From UBA1081 sp045636025 (GTDB taxonomy: Bacteria > Bacillota > Clostridia > Oscillospirales > Acutalibacteraceae): a stretch of 64,000 nt of DNA. The DNA lies in NCBI GenBank assembly GCA_045636025.1, contig JAZTWP010000051.1, positions 1 to 64,000 on the forward strand, read 5' to 3'. Positions 7,831-17,243 of this stretch are shown here, one piece after another. The position numbers and the translations under genes are program-made. Positions within the stretch are counted from its first letter, which is position 1; the number at the start of each line of letters is the position of its first letter. The notes under the pieces were generated by a model that saw nothing but the letters and a program-made list of their open reading frames with translations, had not been told where the DNA came from and searched no databases.

Positions 7831-10212
7831 ATGAATATTCTTGAAAAAATAAGAAGCGGTTTTACTTTTTTTGACGGCGGAACGGGAACTGTTCTGCAAA
7901 AAAAAGGTCTTGCGGCAGGAGAACTGCCCGAAGAGTGGAATCTTACTCATCGTGAAGAGATTATTGACCTGCATTTATCATATCTGAATGCGGGCAGTAA
8001 CATCATAAACACAAACACTTTCGGCGCGAATATTCTTAAATTCCCGGGGGCACATCTTGAAGAAATTATTATTGCCGCAATTGAAAATGCACTTGAGGCA
8101 AAAAGAAGAAGCGGCAGAGAAGATGTGTGGATAGCTCTTGATATAGGCCCCTCGGGTAAACTTCTCAAGCCCTACGGCACACTTGATTTTGAAGAGGCGG
8201 TTTCCGTGTTTGCAGAAACTGTCAGAATCGGTGCGGACAAGGGTGTTGACATTATCAATATCGAAACAATGACAGACAGCTACGAAACAAAAGCAGCTGT
8301 GCTTGCGGCTAAGGAAAACTGTAATCTTCCCGTTTTTGCAACAAATGTCTATGAGAAGAACGGCAAGCTTATGACCGGTGCATCTGCTAAGGCAATGGTG
8401 ACACTTCTTGAAGGTCTCGGTGTGTCTGCTGTCGGTCTCAACTGCTCACTCGGTCCCGCAGAAATGAAGAGTATTGCCCGTGACATCTGTGAAACTGCAT
8501 CTGTGCCCGTTATTGTAAAGCCCAATGCAGGACTTCCCGAAACTGTCGACGGCAAGACCGTTTACAATGTTTCTCCCTCTGATTTTGCTGCAGAAATGGC
8601 TGAAATTGCAGATTGCGGAGCTGTTATACTTGGTGGTTGCTGCGGCACAGACCCTGACTATATAAAGGCTCTTACAGAGGCTGTAAAAGACAAAAAAGCA
8701 AAAGAAATCACAGAAAATGGCACAACCCTTGTTTCTTCATACACACACGCTGTTGAAATCGGTAAAAAGCCCGTTATCATCGGTGAAAGAATCAATCCCA
8801 CGGGTAAAAAACTGTTTAAGGAAGCTCTCAGAAGCAACGATATTGCGTACATTCTCAATGAGGGTTTTGAACAGCAGGATAAAAAATGCCATATTCTCGA
8901 TGTCAATGTGGGACTTCCTGAAATTGACGAAAAAAAGATGCTTACAGATGTTGTCTGTGAGATTCAGTCTGTAATCGATTTGCCGCTGCAGATTGACACT
9001 TCCGATGTTGATGCAATGGAGTCTGCTATGCGTCGTTACAACGGCAAACCGATGATAAATTCCGTCAACGGCAAAACTGAAAGTATGGAAAAAATCTTCC
9101 CTCTTGTTAAAAAATACGGTGGTGTTGTTGTAGGTCTGACTCTTGACGAAAACGGCATCCCCGAAACAGCAGAGGGCAGAGTTGCCGTTGCAGAGAAAAT
9201 TTATGCTGAAGCTGAAAAATACGGAATCGGTAAAAAAGATATCATCATTGACCCTCTGACACTTACTGTCAGCACTGGTGCAGATAATGCAAAAATCACC
9301 CTTGATGCTGTCAGGGGAATAAAAGCTCTCGGCGGTAACACAGTGCTTGGTGTTTCAAATATTTCTTTCGGTCTGCCCGAAAGACAGAATATAAACTCTG
9401 TTTTCTATACTCTTGCGCTTGAGGCAGGTCTTGATGCGGCTATCATAAATCCAAAATCAGAGGATATGATGAAAGCTTATTACAGTTTCTGTGCGCTGAT
9501 GGGTTATGATGAGAATTTTATTGACTATATTGAGTTTGCGTCTTCGGCAAAAAAGGAAGAAGCCGTTGCCGTTAAAGAAGAATCAGACGAGGCTGCACTC
9601 AAATCTGCAGTTATAAAAGGTGTTGGTGAAAAGGCGGCTGAATCTGCAAAAAAACTCCTTGTAAAAACAGAAGCAACACAGCTTATTGATGCAATTCTCA
9701 TACCTGCTCTTGATGAAGTGGGCAGAGATTTTGAGAGCAATAAAATATTCCTTCCTCAGCTTCTTATGAGTGCTGATGCGGCAGGAAAAGCCTTTGAGGT
9801 AATCAAGGCAAAAATGGTTGAAAATGGCGGAAATTCGGCAAAAAAGGGAACTGTTGTCATTACAACGGTCAAGGGCGATATTCACGATATAGGCAAGAAT
9901 ATTGTTAAGGTAATTCTTGAAAATTACGGTTTTGATGTTATTGATCTGGGCAAAGATGTTCTACCTGAAACAATAGCTGAAACTGTTGTTGAAAATGATA
10001 TAAAACTCTGCGGTCTGTCTGCGCTTATGACATCAACCGTGCCTGCAATGGAGGAGACAATAAAGATTCTTAAAGAAAAAGCTCCCGGTTGCAGAACAGT
10101 TGTGGGCGGTGCTGTGCTGACTCAGGAATATGCGGATATGATCGGTGCCGATTGCTATGCAAAAGACGCAATGGAAACCGTCAGATATGCAGAAGAAATT
10201 TTTTCAGAATAA
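7831..10212 (+). CDS. metH: Cobalamin-dependent methionine synthase, short form without reactivation domain
   Basis: 793 residues from the ATG at 7831 with AAGGAAG upstream; the frame also runs open into metF, but this start is the likely one. It transfers methyl from methyl-THF via cobalamin to homocysteine. Domain order: homocysteine/Zn domain (about 1-300) with Cys in GLNCSLGP and in GGCCGTDPD; pterin domain (from about 313, PVIIGERINPTGK); B12 cap and B12 domain (about 595-793) with GDIHDIGKNIV, carrying the cobalt-ligand His motif DxHxxG. The C-terminal AdoMet reactivation domain of the ~1,200-residue enzymes is absent, as in many Firmicutes, so a separate activation protein is expected elsewhere. 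Confidence 0.95.
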   Translation: MNILEKIRSGFTFFDGGTGTVLQKKGLAAGELPEEWNLTHREEIIDLHLSYLNAGSNIINTNTFGANILKFPGAHLEEIIIAAIENALEAKRRSGREDVWIALDIGPSGKLLKPYGTLDFEEAVSVFAETVRIGADKGVDIINIETMTDSYETKAAVLAAKENCNLPVFATNVYEKNGKLMTGASAKAMVTLLEGLGVSAVGLNCSLGPAEMKSIARDICETASVPVIVKPNAGLPETVDGKTVYNVSPSDFAAEMAEIADCGAVILGGCCGTDPDYIKALTEAVKDKKAKEITENGTTLVSSYTHAVEIGKKPVIIGERINPTGKKLFKEALRSNDIAYILNEGFEQQDKKCHILDVNVGLPEIDEKKMLTDVVCEIQSVIDLPLQIDTSDVDAMESAMRRYNGKPMINSVNGKTESMEKIFPLVKKYGGVVVGLTLDENGIPETAEGRVAVAEKIYAEAEKYGIGKKDIIIDPLTLTVSTGADNAKITLDAVRGIKALGGNTVLGVSNISFGLPERQNINSVFYTLALEAGLDAAIINPKSEDMMKAYYSFCALMGYDENFIDYIEFASSAKKEEAVAVKEESDEAALKSAVIKGVGEKAAESAKKLLVKTEATQLIDAILIPALDEVGRDFESNKIFLPQLLMSADAAGKAFEVIKAKMVENGGNSAKKGTVVITTVKGDIHDIGKNIVKVILENYGFDVIDLGKDVLPETIAETVVENDIKLCGLSALMTSTVPAMEETIKILKEKAPGCRTVVGGAVLTQEYADMIGADCYAKDAMETVRYAEEIFSE

Positions 10213-10225
10213 AGGAGTATTTGAC

Positions 10226-10663
10226 ATGACAAAAAATTATGAACTTATCAGAGAACTTTCAGCAGAGGCTTATGAATTTGCTCTCAGAGTTGTGAAAGAG
10301 GGTGTTGAAGACGGCAGATATGATTTTTCTGACGGCTCTTTCGCAGCGGTAAGCAGTTATGAAACAAAGATGAGAAAAGATTCTTGTTATGAAGCTCACA
10401 GACAGTATATTGATGTTCAGCTTATGCTCAGCGGCAGAGAAATCATCGGTGTTGAACATATTGATGTTATGCACAAGTATGAATGCCTTAAGGCTTTCGA
10501 AGACGGAGATCTCGAACTTTTTGCTCTCAACGATGAAGGGTATGACAATGTTATCACAGCGGGTGAATTTGTGATTCTTCGTCCCGAAGACGGTCATATG
10601 CCCGGTGTATGCATCGGCAAACCCGAAAAAGTGCAGAAAGTTGTTTTCAAAATTCCGGTTTAA
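10226..10663 (+). CDS. YhcH/YjgK/YiaL family protein
   Basis: 145 residues. The frame extends back into metH, but the ATG at 10226 has AAAGGAG eight bases upstream. Family motifs are RKDSCYEAHRQYIDVQLMLSG and VILRPEDGHMPGV, with His and Glu residues that form the cupin-like metal site. Members are linked to sugar catabolism (sialic acid, beta-galactoside loci), but the biochemical role is poorly defined. It follows metH by 13 bases, so it is probably co-transcribed, although no functional link to methionine is evident. Confidence 0.87.
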   Translation: MTKNYELIRELSAEAYEFALRVVKEGVEDGRYDFSDGSFAAVSSYETKMRKDSCYEAHRQYIDVQLMLSGREIIGVEHIDVMHKYECLKAFEDGDLELFALNDEGYDNVITAGEFVILRPEDGHMPGVCIGKPEKVQKVVFKIPV

Positions 10664-10700
10664 CAATAATTTAGCGGAGCAGAAATTATTTTGTATGGTG

Positions 10701-10815
10701 GTAGGGCGGCAAACCGCCCTATGCAATTTGTTTTTTCTCAGACGGATTGATGTCGGGATGGTCCCTACAGAGATTGTGCAAAACAAGCCATTTTGTATTG
10801 TGCATTGTGCATTAA
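10701..10815. repeat. MITE-like intergenic element with GTAGGG/CCCTAC ends
   Basis: GTAGGG (10701-10706) and CCCTAC (10763-10768) are inverted ends around GGGCGGCAAACCGCCC. The piece 10709-10746 matches 55376-55413 at about 35 of 38 positions. An AT-rich ATTGTGCATTAAATT arm follows near 10800. The element occupies much of the 307-base gap 10664-10970; the rest is AT-rich promoter sequence. Confidence 0.65.
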
Positions 10816-10878
10816 ATTATTGTTTTTACTGTGAATTAATGAATTTTTTGTAAATTTTATTTTATTTTTCTGTATTCC

Positions 10879-10907
10879 TTGTATTTTTTATTTTTATTAT
10901 ATATAAT
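10879..10907 (+). promoter_or_regulatory. Probable promoter of the Cys-repeat surface protein gene
   Basis: TTGTAT (10879-10884), a 17-base spacer, and TATAAT (10902-10907). The surrounding sequence is almost pure A/T. Confidence 0.65.
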
Positions 10908-10970
10908 AAAGTTTACAGTATGGTGAATAATAGTATCTTTTTCGATTATTCTGAGAGAGGAGTCTTAAAA

Positions 10971-13900
10971 ATGCTCACAAATATCAAAACAGCTTCAAAA
11001 AAAGCAATGAGTATAATGCTGGCGCTTGTTATGTGTCTTTCAGCTTATGTTCTTTGCAATCCTTTTGAGGCAGAAGCTATCAGCATGGACCAGTTCAAGG
11101 AAGGGGAGTATTATTACTATCCCGAAGGAACACAGTTTATTTCAGATATCGCTTTCTCATGCGATAATTCCAGCTCAACAGCTTCAAGTGCTCTTACAAA
11201 TAACGGTTATTCTCTTATGCAGAACTCTAACCCCAACAGATCAGGTACTCTTAACCTGAATATGAAGAGCAACTCCGGTACAACAAGTTACCCTTACATC
11301 TTCATGGGTTACAAAACAACAACCGATATCAATGCAGCTCTCGGTACAGCTCTCCGTGCAGGTATCGGAGGTTCAGAATCAGATGTTCCTGCAAACATCA
11401 GCTGGAATCTCAAGGATTCTGCAGGAAAGACTGTTGCTGTTCCGTTCTCAAGAGTAAGTGATCAGGATCTTAATAAGGATGTAGGCGGTGCTTACATTTA
11501 CCTTTACTATCACGATCCTGCGTCTCACGGTACAAATTATCCTGCTCAGGGTCTTCCCGTTGTAGCTCTCAAAGGCTGGGCAAACGCAAATGAAGACGGT
11601 GGCGGACATGGTCTCAGCGTAGGCAGCGGTACTGCATGGACTTCCGTTTACAAGAATGATACATCTGAAGTAGCAGACTTAGACCAGGACGTTAAAGGTG
11701 CAGGTTACGTTTACCTTTTCTACGATAACGCATCTGTTTACACAAATGTTACAAAGACCGTAAACTCTCTTATTTCTGCTCTTGAAACAGCAAAGGGCGT
11801 TCAGGATCAGTCAAAGTACACTGAGGAATCATGGAATGCATATAAGACAGCTCTTGATGAAGCAAACAGAATCTGGGGTATTTATAACAACGTTTATAAA
11901 GCAGGTTATGTTAAAGAATCTGCAATCAACAGCGCAGTAACAAAACTCAACAATGCTGTCAGCGGTCTTAAGACAGTAATCAAGCTTGACGCTGCAACAA
12001 ACGGCGGTGTTACAGAAACTCTCGAATATGAAGTAAGCTGTGGTCTTAACACAACAGTTGATTTCCCCGCAGGTCTTTATTCAGCAACAAAGGACGGCAG
12101 CTCATTCCTCGGCTGGAGCACAGACAAGAATGCAACTGCAGGTGCAAAGCACAATATCTCTGTTCCTCTTGCATCAACAGTTTATGCGATTTTCGCAGTT
12201 AACAAATATACAGTTTACTTTGCAAACCCTGTTACTGCTCAGACAATCAGCACTCAGGTGGTTGAACACGGCAAAGATGCTGTTGCTCCCAATATGAACA
12301 CTTTCACACAGAAAGACCTTGATAATCACTATATCTTCAACGGTTGGGATAAGGATTTCACAAATATTACATCAGGTCTTACAGTAAATGCTCAGTTTAT
12401 TACAGCTCAGCATTCGTACAACAGAATCAGATTTGTTCCTTCAACATGTACATCAAGAGGAACAGAAGTTTATAAATGTAACGATTGCGGTCAGGAAATG
12501 ACAGTAACACTTGCAATCAACGGTGAAAACCATAACAACATAGTAGACTATCCCGCTAAGGGCTCAACTTGTCAGCAGCAGGGTTATACTGCATACACAT
12601 ACTGTAACGATTGTAATACAATTGTTTCAGGCAGAGAACTTCTTCCTCTTGCTCCCTGTTCCTGGACATCATGGACAGTAACTGATCCCTCTTGTATAGT
12701 TGACGGTGTCAAGACAAGAAAATGTACAGTCTGCGGTAAGACAGAATCAGAAACAATTCCTGCAGAAGGTCACGAATGGGGCGACTGGACAGTTGTCAAA
12801 GAAGCTACTTGTGATGCAGCCGGCAGACGTCAGAGAACTTGTGCAATCTGTAAAACAACAGAAGTTGAAATCATCAATGCTCTTTCTCATAATTACATCG
12901 ATACAGTAGTTCCTCCCACTTGTACAGAACGTGGTTACACAATCCACGCTTGTGACAGACCGGGTTGTAACAGCTCTTACACAGACACATACGTTGAACC
13001 CGTAGATCATAACTGGGAAGATGTAGGTGCTCCTGAAAAAGAAGCAACATGTACAGCAACAGGTCTTCAGAAACAGGAATGTTCAGCTTGTCACGCAACA
13101 AGAACAGCTGTAACTGAAGAACTCGGCCACGATTGGCAGAATAAACAGATTATTGCAGATGCAACTTGTGATACAGACGGTCTTATGAACGCAACTTGTG
13201 ACAGATGCGGTGACGTTCAGAATAACATTGTTATTATCGCACTCGGCCACGATTGGGACGAAGGCACAATCACAAAGCCTGCAACATGTACAGAAGACGG
13301 TGTAAAAGTTCTTGCTTGTAAGAGAGAAAACTGCGGCAAGAAGATGGATACTGTAATCAAGGCTAAGGGCCACGATTGGGACGAAGGCGTTGTAACAAGC
13401 GAAGCTACTTGTTACTCAACAGGTGAAAAGGTTGTTACATGTAACGTATGTCTTACAAGCGAAACAGTTGTTATTGCAAAAATCAGCCACAAGTATGTTG
13501 GTATTGTTGTAGCTCCCACTTGTGTAGACAAGGGTTACACAGAATATTCTTGTGAAGTCTGTGGTGACAATATCGTAGAAGACTATGTTGATGCAAAGGG
13601 TCATACATTCACAACAACAATTGTTCCTCCCACTTGTATCAAGGAAGGTTACACATTCTCACGTTGTCTTGTTTGTACTCATTCAGAAAAGACAAACTTC
13701 ACAGACGCTCTTGGTCATAACTATATAACAACAACAGTTGATCCCACTTGTACAGAAAAGGGTTACGATAAGCACGTTTGTACAAGAGGCGACAGCGAAT
13801 ACAAAGACAACTACGTAAAAGAGCTCGGCCACGATGTCAGCAAGACAGTTGTTGATCCCACTTGTAAGGAAGACGGTTACGACCTCTTCTCCTGCTCACG

Positions 13901-14426
13901 TTGTGATTACAACTACAAAGAAAACATTGTTGAAGCACTCGGTCACGTTTTCTATGAAAAGAACAGAGTAGAGCCTTACGGTACACAGAGCGGTTACATT
14001 CTTTACGGTTGTGAAGAATGTACTTATGAATACAAAGAAATGATTTATTCTGATAACAAGGGTCTTGTTTGTGTCACAATTTATGACAAGAACGGCAAAC
14101 CCGTTACAGAAGCAACAATCACAGTTACAAATATTGATACAGGCGAATCTTACGTTATCAGCACAGACCTTAACGGCTACTTCACAGAGGTTCTTCCCGA
14201 AGGTGAATACGAACTCTTCATTGAAAGAGAAGGCTATGATGATGCATATGCATATATCTCTGTTGCAGGCGGTCATGTTGAGATGGATATTCCTGAGATG
14301 AGCCCCATCGAATGTGATTGCTACTGTCACCAGTCAAACTTCTGGGCAAGAATTTTCAGAATCATTATGAAACTCCGTAAGTTACTCGGTCTTCCCATAA
14401 ACTGCTGTGACGATCCCGATATCTGA
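10971..14426 (+). CDS. Large secreted protein with FIVAR-like, InlB-type and 14 Cys-rich repeats
   Basis: 1,151 residues from the ATG at 10971 with AGAGGAG upstream; an open extension back to 10920 lacks an RBS. Signal peptide: KKAMSIMLALVMCLSAYVL, then AEA. An undefined N-terminal region is followed by a FIVAR-like helical module (about 258-333), Listeria-Bacteroides/InlB-like repeats (about 340-477; FLGWSTDKN, FNGWDKDF), then 14 tandem repeats of about 38 residues (about 479-1026), pattern TC-x(7-10)-CxxC-x(12-14)-GH. Repeat 12 lacks one Cys of the CxxC pair, and repeat 14 lacks its first Cys. A carboxypeptidase-regulatory-like beta domain (about 1035-1105) and an unusual tail, CDCYCH, a basic-hydrophobic helix, then CCDDPD, finish it. 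Probably a surface adhesin or structural protein; the function is not known. Confidence 0.85.
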   Translation: MLTNIKTASKKAMSIMLALVMCLSAYVLCNPFEAEAISMDQFKEGEYYYYPEGTQFISDIAFSCDNSSSTASSALTNNGYSLMQNSNPNRSGTLNLNMKSNSGTTSYPYIFMGYKTTTDINAALGTALRAGIGGSESDVPANISWNLKDSAGKTVAVPFSRVSDQDLNKDVGGAYIYLYYHDPASHGTNYPAQGLPVVALKGWANANEDGGGHGLSVGSGTAWTSVYKNDTSEVADLDQDVKGAGYVYLFYDNASVYTNVTKTVNSLISALETAKGVQDQSKYTEESWNAYKTALDEANRIWGIYNNVYKAGYVKESAINSAVTKLNNAVSGLKTVIKLDAATNGGVTETLEYEVSCGLNTTVDFPAGLYSATKDGSSFLGWSTDKNATAGAKHNISVPLASTVYAIFAVNKYTVYFANPVTAQTISTQVVEHGKDAVAPNMNTFTQKDLDNHYIFNGWDKDFTNITSGLTVNAQFITAQHSYNRIRFVPSTCTSRGTEVYKCNDCGQEMTVTLAINGENHNNIVDYPAKGSTCQQQGYTAYTYCNDCNTIVSGRELLPLAPCSWTSWTVTDPSCIVDGVKTRKCTVCGKTESETIPAEGHEWGDWTVVKEATCDAAGRRQRTCAICKTTEVEIINALSHNYIDTVVPPTCTERGYTIHACDRPGCNSSYTDTYVEPVDHNWEDVGAPEKEATCTATGLQKQECSACHATRTAVTEELGHDWQNKQIIADATCDTDGLMNATCDRCGDVQNNIVIIALGHDWDEGTITKPATCTEDGVKVLACKRENCGKKMDTVIKAKGHDWDEGVVTSEATCYSTGEKVVTCNVCLTSETVVIAKISHKYVGIVVAPTCVDKGYTEYSCEVCGDNIVEDYVDAKGHTFTTTIVPPTCIKEGYTFSRCLVCTHSEKTNFTDALGHNYITTTVDPTCTEKGYDKHVCTRGDSEYKDNYVKELGHDVSKTVVDPTCKEDGYDLFSCSRCDYNYKENIVEALGHVFYEKNRVEPYGTQSGYILYGCEECTYEYKEMIYSDNKGLVCVTIYDKNGKPVTEATITVTNIDTGESYVISTDLNGYFTEVLPEGEYELFIEREGYDDAYAYISVAGGHVEMDIPEMSPIECDCYCHQSNFWARIFRIIMKLRKLLGLPINCCDDPDI

Positions 14427-14437
14427 TAAATAATATG

Positions 14438-14479
14438 ACTTCCCACAGGTGAAAAACCTGCGGGAAGTTCTTTTTTTTT
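14438..14479 (+). terminator. Intrinsic terminator of the Cys-repeat protein gene
   Basis: A 13-bp stem ACTTCCCACAGGT/ACCTGCGGGAAGT (one mismatch) has a GAAAA loop and is followed by TC and nine T. Confidence 0.92.
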
Positions 14480-14480
14480 C

Positions 14481-14509
14481 TTGCATTATAGGGGATACTG
14501 TGATAATAT
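14481..14509 (+). promoter_or_regulatory. Promoter of the hydrolase-ABC-cyclase operon
   Basis: TTGCAT (14481-14486), a 17-base spacer, and TAATAT (14504-14509), just after the preceding terminator. Confidence 0.65.
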
Positions 14510-14546
14510 ATATTAGATATGATGTTTTTTCTCGGAGGTCGGAAAA

Positions 14547-15677
14547 ATGAGTTCAACTCCTGTAATTATTATCCCTGCCGCAGGGCAGTCAAAGTTGGTT
14601 TATGCTGATAAAAAATCAGGAAAAATCAGAAATGCTTGGCCCTTTGAACTGGATGAAAAAGCTCTTATGGATGAAATGAAAGGTTCTCTTATGAAGATGA
14701 TGCTTTTCAGAACAGATGCAGGTTTTTCAGATAAGGTTGCAGGCATTGTTGACGACATTACTCAGCCTCTTTCTGTCAATGCAGACGGAACAAAAAAATA
14801 TGATTTATCTGCCCTTCTTTCAGGCAGAAGCTATGCCGAATGTGACGAAGGTCAGAAGAATTTTATAAACAAAGTGTATCCCGTTTCTTCTCTTGCAGAA
14901 AAAATGGGTGCGGAAAACATTTTTTATTTCGATTATGATTTCCTTGGTGATATAAGTACCGTTGCGGCATCACTTGACGGACTCACCGAAGCTGTTGTTG
15001 CAAAAACCGGCTCAGAAAAAGTGAGTTTTATTGTTTACAGCACGGGTGGTGCGGTGCTTAAAGCTTATCTCAAGGATTATTCCGTAAAATCACGCATTGA
15101 AAAGGTTTTTTGTGTGGCTTGTGCTCTTGACGGTGCATCTGTTGTTGCAGATGTGTATGAAAACAAGCTCAATCTCGAAAATCCTGCCGGGCTTCTTTCA
15201 TCACTTGGCGGTAAGGCGGCATCACTCTCGTCAATAGCGGGTGTGCTCCCTGCAGATGTTATCGGTAATGTTATCAGCAAGTCGATGAAGGTGCTCGATG
15301 CAAACATTTTGAACGGCTGTACATCTCTTTATGCTCTCATCCCCTCAGACAGAGCAGATGCGGTTATTGCTTCACGTGCAATGAATCCTCAGCTCAGAGA
15401 AAAAGTGACTGCAATGAATGAATATTCAAAGAGATTTGCAGACGAAGTGAAAAAACTCATTGCAGACGGTGTGAGTTTCAGTTTTATTTGCGGAAACGGC
15501 AAAAAACTTCCCGAAGTCTTCGGCTCGGCAGGTGTTGATTGCGATGGTATTGTTGATACTGCATCTGCATCTTTCGGCGGAGCGTTTGCGGAAAACACAG
15601 TTTATATTAACGAGGGCGATCATTTTTCAATAATGAAAAATGAAACAGTCCGTGAATTTATAGAAAATAATATATAA
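14547..15677 (+). CDS. Cytoplasmic lipase-like alpha/beta hydrolase
   Basis: 376 residues with no signal peptide. PVIIIPAAGQS at the start resembles the oxyanion-hole strand of lipases. VYSTGGAVLKAYL (about 160-172) matches the nucleophile elbow of LCAT/PGAP1-like lipases, with Ser in YSTGG where GHSMGG is typical. GDHFSIM near the C-terminus offers the catalytic His. GGAGG is well placed before the ATG. It is first in an operon with an ABC ATPase 18 bases downstream. Family membership is inferred from motifs; the substrate is unknown. Confidence 0.65.
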   Translation: MSSTPVIIIPAAGQSKLVYADKKSGKIRNAWPFELDEKALMDEMKGSLMKMMLFRTDAGFSDKVAGIVDDITQPLSVNADGTKKYDLSALLSGRSYAECDEGQKNFINKVYPVSSLAEKMGAENIFYFDYDFLGDISTVAASLDGLTEAVVAKTGSEKVSFIVYSTGGAVLKAYLKDYSVKSRIEKVFCVACALDGASVVADVYENKLNLENPAGLLSSLGGKAASLSSIAGVLPADVIGNVISKSMKVLDANILNGCTSLYALIPSDRADAVIASRAMNPQLREKVTAMNEYSKRFADEVKKLIADGVSFSFICGNGKKLPEVFGSAGVDCDGIVDTASASFGGAFAENTVYINEGDHFSIMKNETVREFIENNI

Positions 15678-15695
15678 TTATTCGGAGGAAGTAAC

Positions 15696-16418
15696 ATGGC
15701 TGATATGGAATATGCCATAAAGGTGCGGAATTTAAGCAAGTCATACGTTAAAGGCCGCTCTGTGCTCAATGATATATCATTTGATATCCCCGCAGGCAGA
15801 ATTGTAGGTCTTCTCGGCCCCAACGGCTGCGGCAAAACAACTTTGCTTAAAATTCTTTCAGGCTGTATTCACGATTATGACGGTACAATTGTAATAAACG
15901 GTAATCCCCCCGGAGTTGTTACAAAGTCAACAACTGCATTCCTGCCTGATACTACATATCTTTCTGACTGGTTCAGAACAATTGATGCAATTGATTATTT
16001 TAACGATTTCTTCTATGATTTCGACAGAATAAAGGCTCTTGAGTTTGTGACACGTTTCGGTCTTGACCCTAAACAGAAAATCAAGACAATGTCAAAGGGT
16101 ATGCAGGAAAAAGTTCAGCTTCTGCTTGTTATGTCAAGACAGGCTAAACTTTATCTGCTTGATGAACCCCTCGGTGGTGTTGACCCTGCTGCAAGAGAAA
16201 ATATTCTTAATATGATTATGGCAAACTATGCCGAAAAATCAACTCTTCTTCTTTCTACTCATATGGTAAATGACCTTGAGGCAACATTCAATCACGTAAT
16301 GATTCTCGGTCACGGTCAGGTGCTTGTCAATACCTCTGTTGATAATGTGAGAAAAAGCGGAAAATCACTTGAAGAGGTATTTAAGGAGGTTATCGGTAAT
16401 GACTGGGAAATTAATTAA
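15696..16418 (+). CDS. ABC transporter ATP-binding protein (YtrB/BcrA-like)
   Basis: 240 residues. Walker A is GPNGCGKTT, Walker B is LYLLDEPLGG and the H-loop is LSTHM. The signature reads MSKGMQEKV instead of LSGGQ, as is usual in the YtrB-like subgroup of ABC-2 exporters. Its 3' end overlaps the permease gene by 20 bases, and the permease RBS AAGGAGG (16383-16389) lies inside it, so the two probably form one exporter. The cargo is unknown. Confidence 0.93.
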   Translation: MADMEYAIKVRNLSKSYVKGRSVLNDISFDIPAGRIVGLLGPNGCGKTTLLKILSGCIHDYDGTIVINGNPPGVVTKSTTAFLPDTTYLSDWFRTIDAIDYFNDFFYDFDRIKALEFVTRFGLDPKQKIKTMSKGMQEKVQLLLVMSRQAKLYLLDEPLGGVDPAARENILNMIMANYAEKSTLLLSTHMVNDLEATFNHVMILGHGQVLVNTSVDNVRKSGKSLEEVFKEVIGNDWEIN

Positions 16419-17232
16419 ACACGACCTTAAAGCCGGTGCAAGAAGAATGGGTAATATTTACCTTTCTGCATTCATTGCAAGTATTGCAATGCTTTTTTCT
16501 GCACTTATCGAAAGCGGAATTATTATGAAATTCCTGACTTCATCAGCTGTTGTTGTTATTGCGGCAGTTGCTGTTATTGTTACATTTGCATCAATCGTTT
16601 TCGGTGCAAACAAAAGTCTTTTCGGCAGAGAAGGCTATCTTACACAGACTTTGCCCGTAAGGACAAGCTCTCTCATTTTTGCAAAATGGTTTTCATCATC
16701 TGTTTGGCTTGTAATCAGCTATTCATTCTGCGTCGTTGCAATTTTTTCAATTTTTATTTATTGGACAACAAAGAATCAGCAGGGTGCTGAATTCTATGAT
16801 ATGATTTATTCATTCCTGCAGAGTTTCGGAATCGGTGCTGAAACTGTTTATAAGAAATACTTCATTGTTGTTGCTCTTATCGCATTGTTCAATACATGTA
16901 TTCTTGTAATGTTCATTCTTTTTGCAATCACTCTGTCAAATATAAGACCTTTCCACAAGCTCGGCAGCTTTGGTGTTATTCTTTATCTTGCTCTCACAAT
17001 TTTTGTAATACAGGGTATTTCAAACGGTCTTGCAGAGCTTTGTGACGTTACAATGATAATTGATGCAACGGGTGCCGTTTCGATGACTGTTTCAAAGGAA
17101 GCAATTGCTCTTGCGACAATGCAGGGCGGTATGACCGTAGGCTTTACGGGAGTATATTTCAAGACAATTGCAACGATATTCCTTTACATTCTTACAGTAC
17201 AGCTCACAGAGTCCAAAATCAATCTCAAGTAA
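16399..17232 (+). CDS. ABC transporter permease (ABC-2-like)
   Basis: 277 residues from the ATG at 16399, chosen because AAGGAGG lies nine bases upstream. About six hydrophobic segments are visible, for example SAFIASIAMLFSALI, AVVVIAAVAVIVTF, VWLVISYSFCVVAIFSIF, VALIALFNTCILVMFILFA and IATIFLYILTVQL. It forms the membrane partner of the preceding ATPase. The substrate is not predictable from the sequence. Confidence 0.85.
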   Translation: MTGKLIKHDLKAGARRMGNIYLSAFIASIAMLFSALIESGIIMKFLTSSAVVVIAAVAVIVTFASIVFGANKSLFGREGYLTQTLPVRTSSLIFAKWFSSSVWLVISYSFCVVAIFSIFIYWTTKNQQGAEFYDMIYSFLQSFGIGAETVYKKYFIVVALIALFNTCILVMFILFAITLSNIRPFHKLGSFGVILYLALTIFVIQGISNGLAELCDVTMIIDATGAVSMTVSKEAIALATMQGGMTVGFTGVYFKTIATIFLYILTVQLTESKINLK

Positions 17233-17243
17233 GGTTTTTGCGT

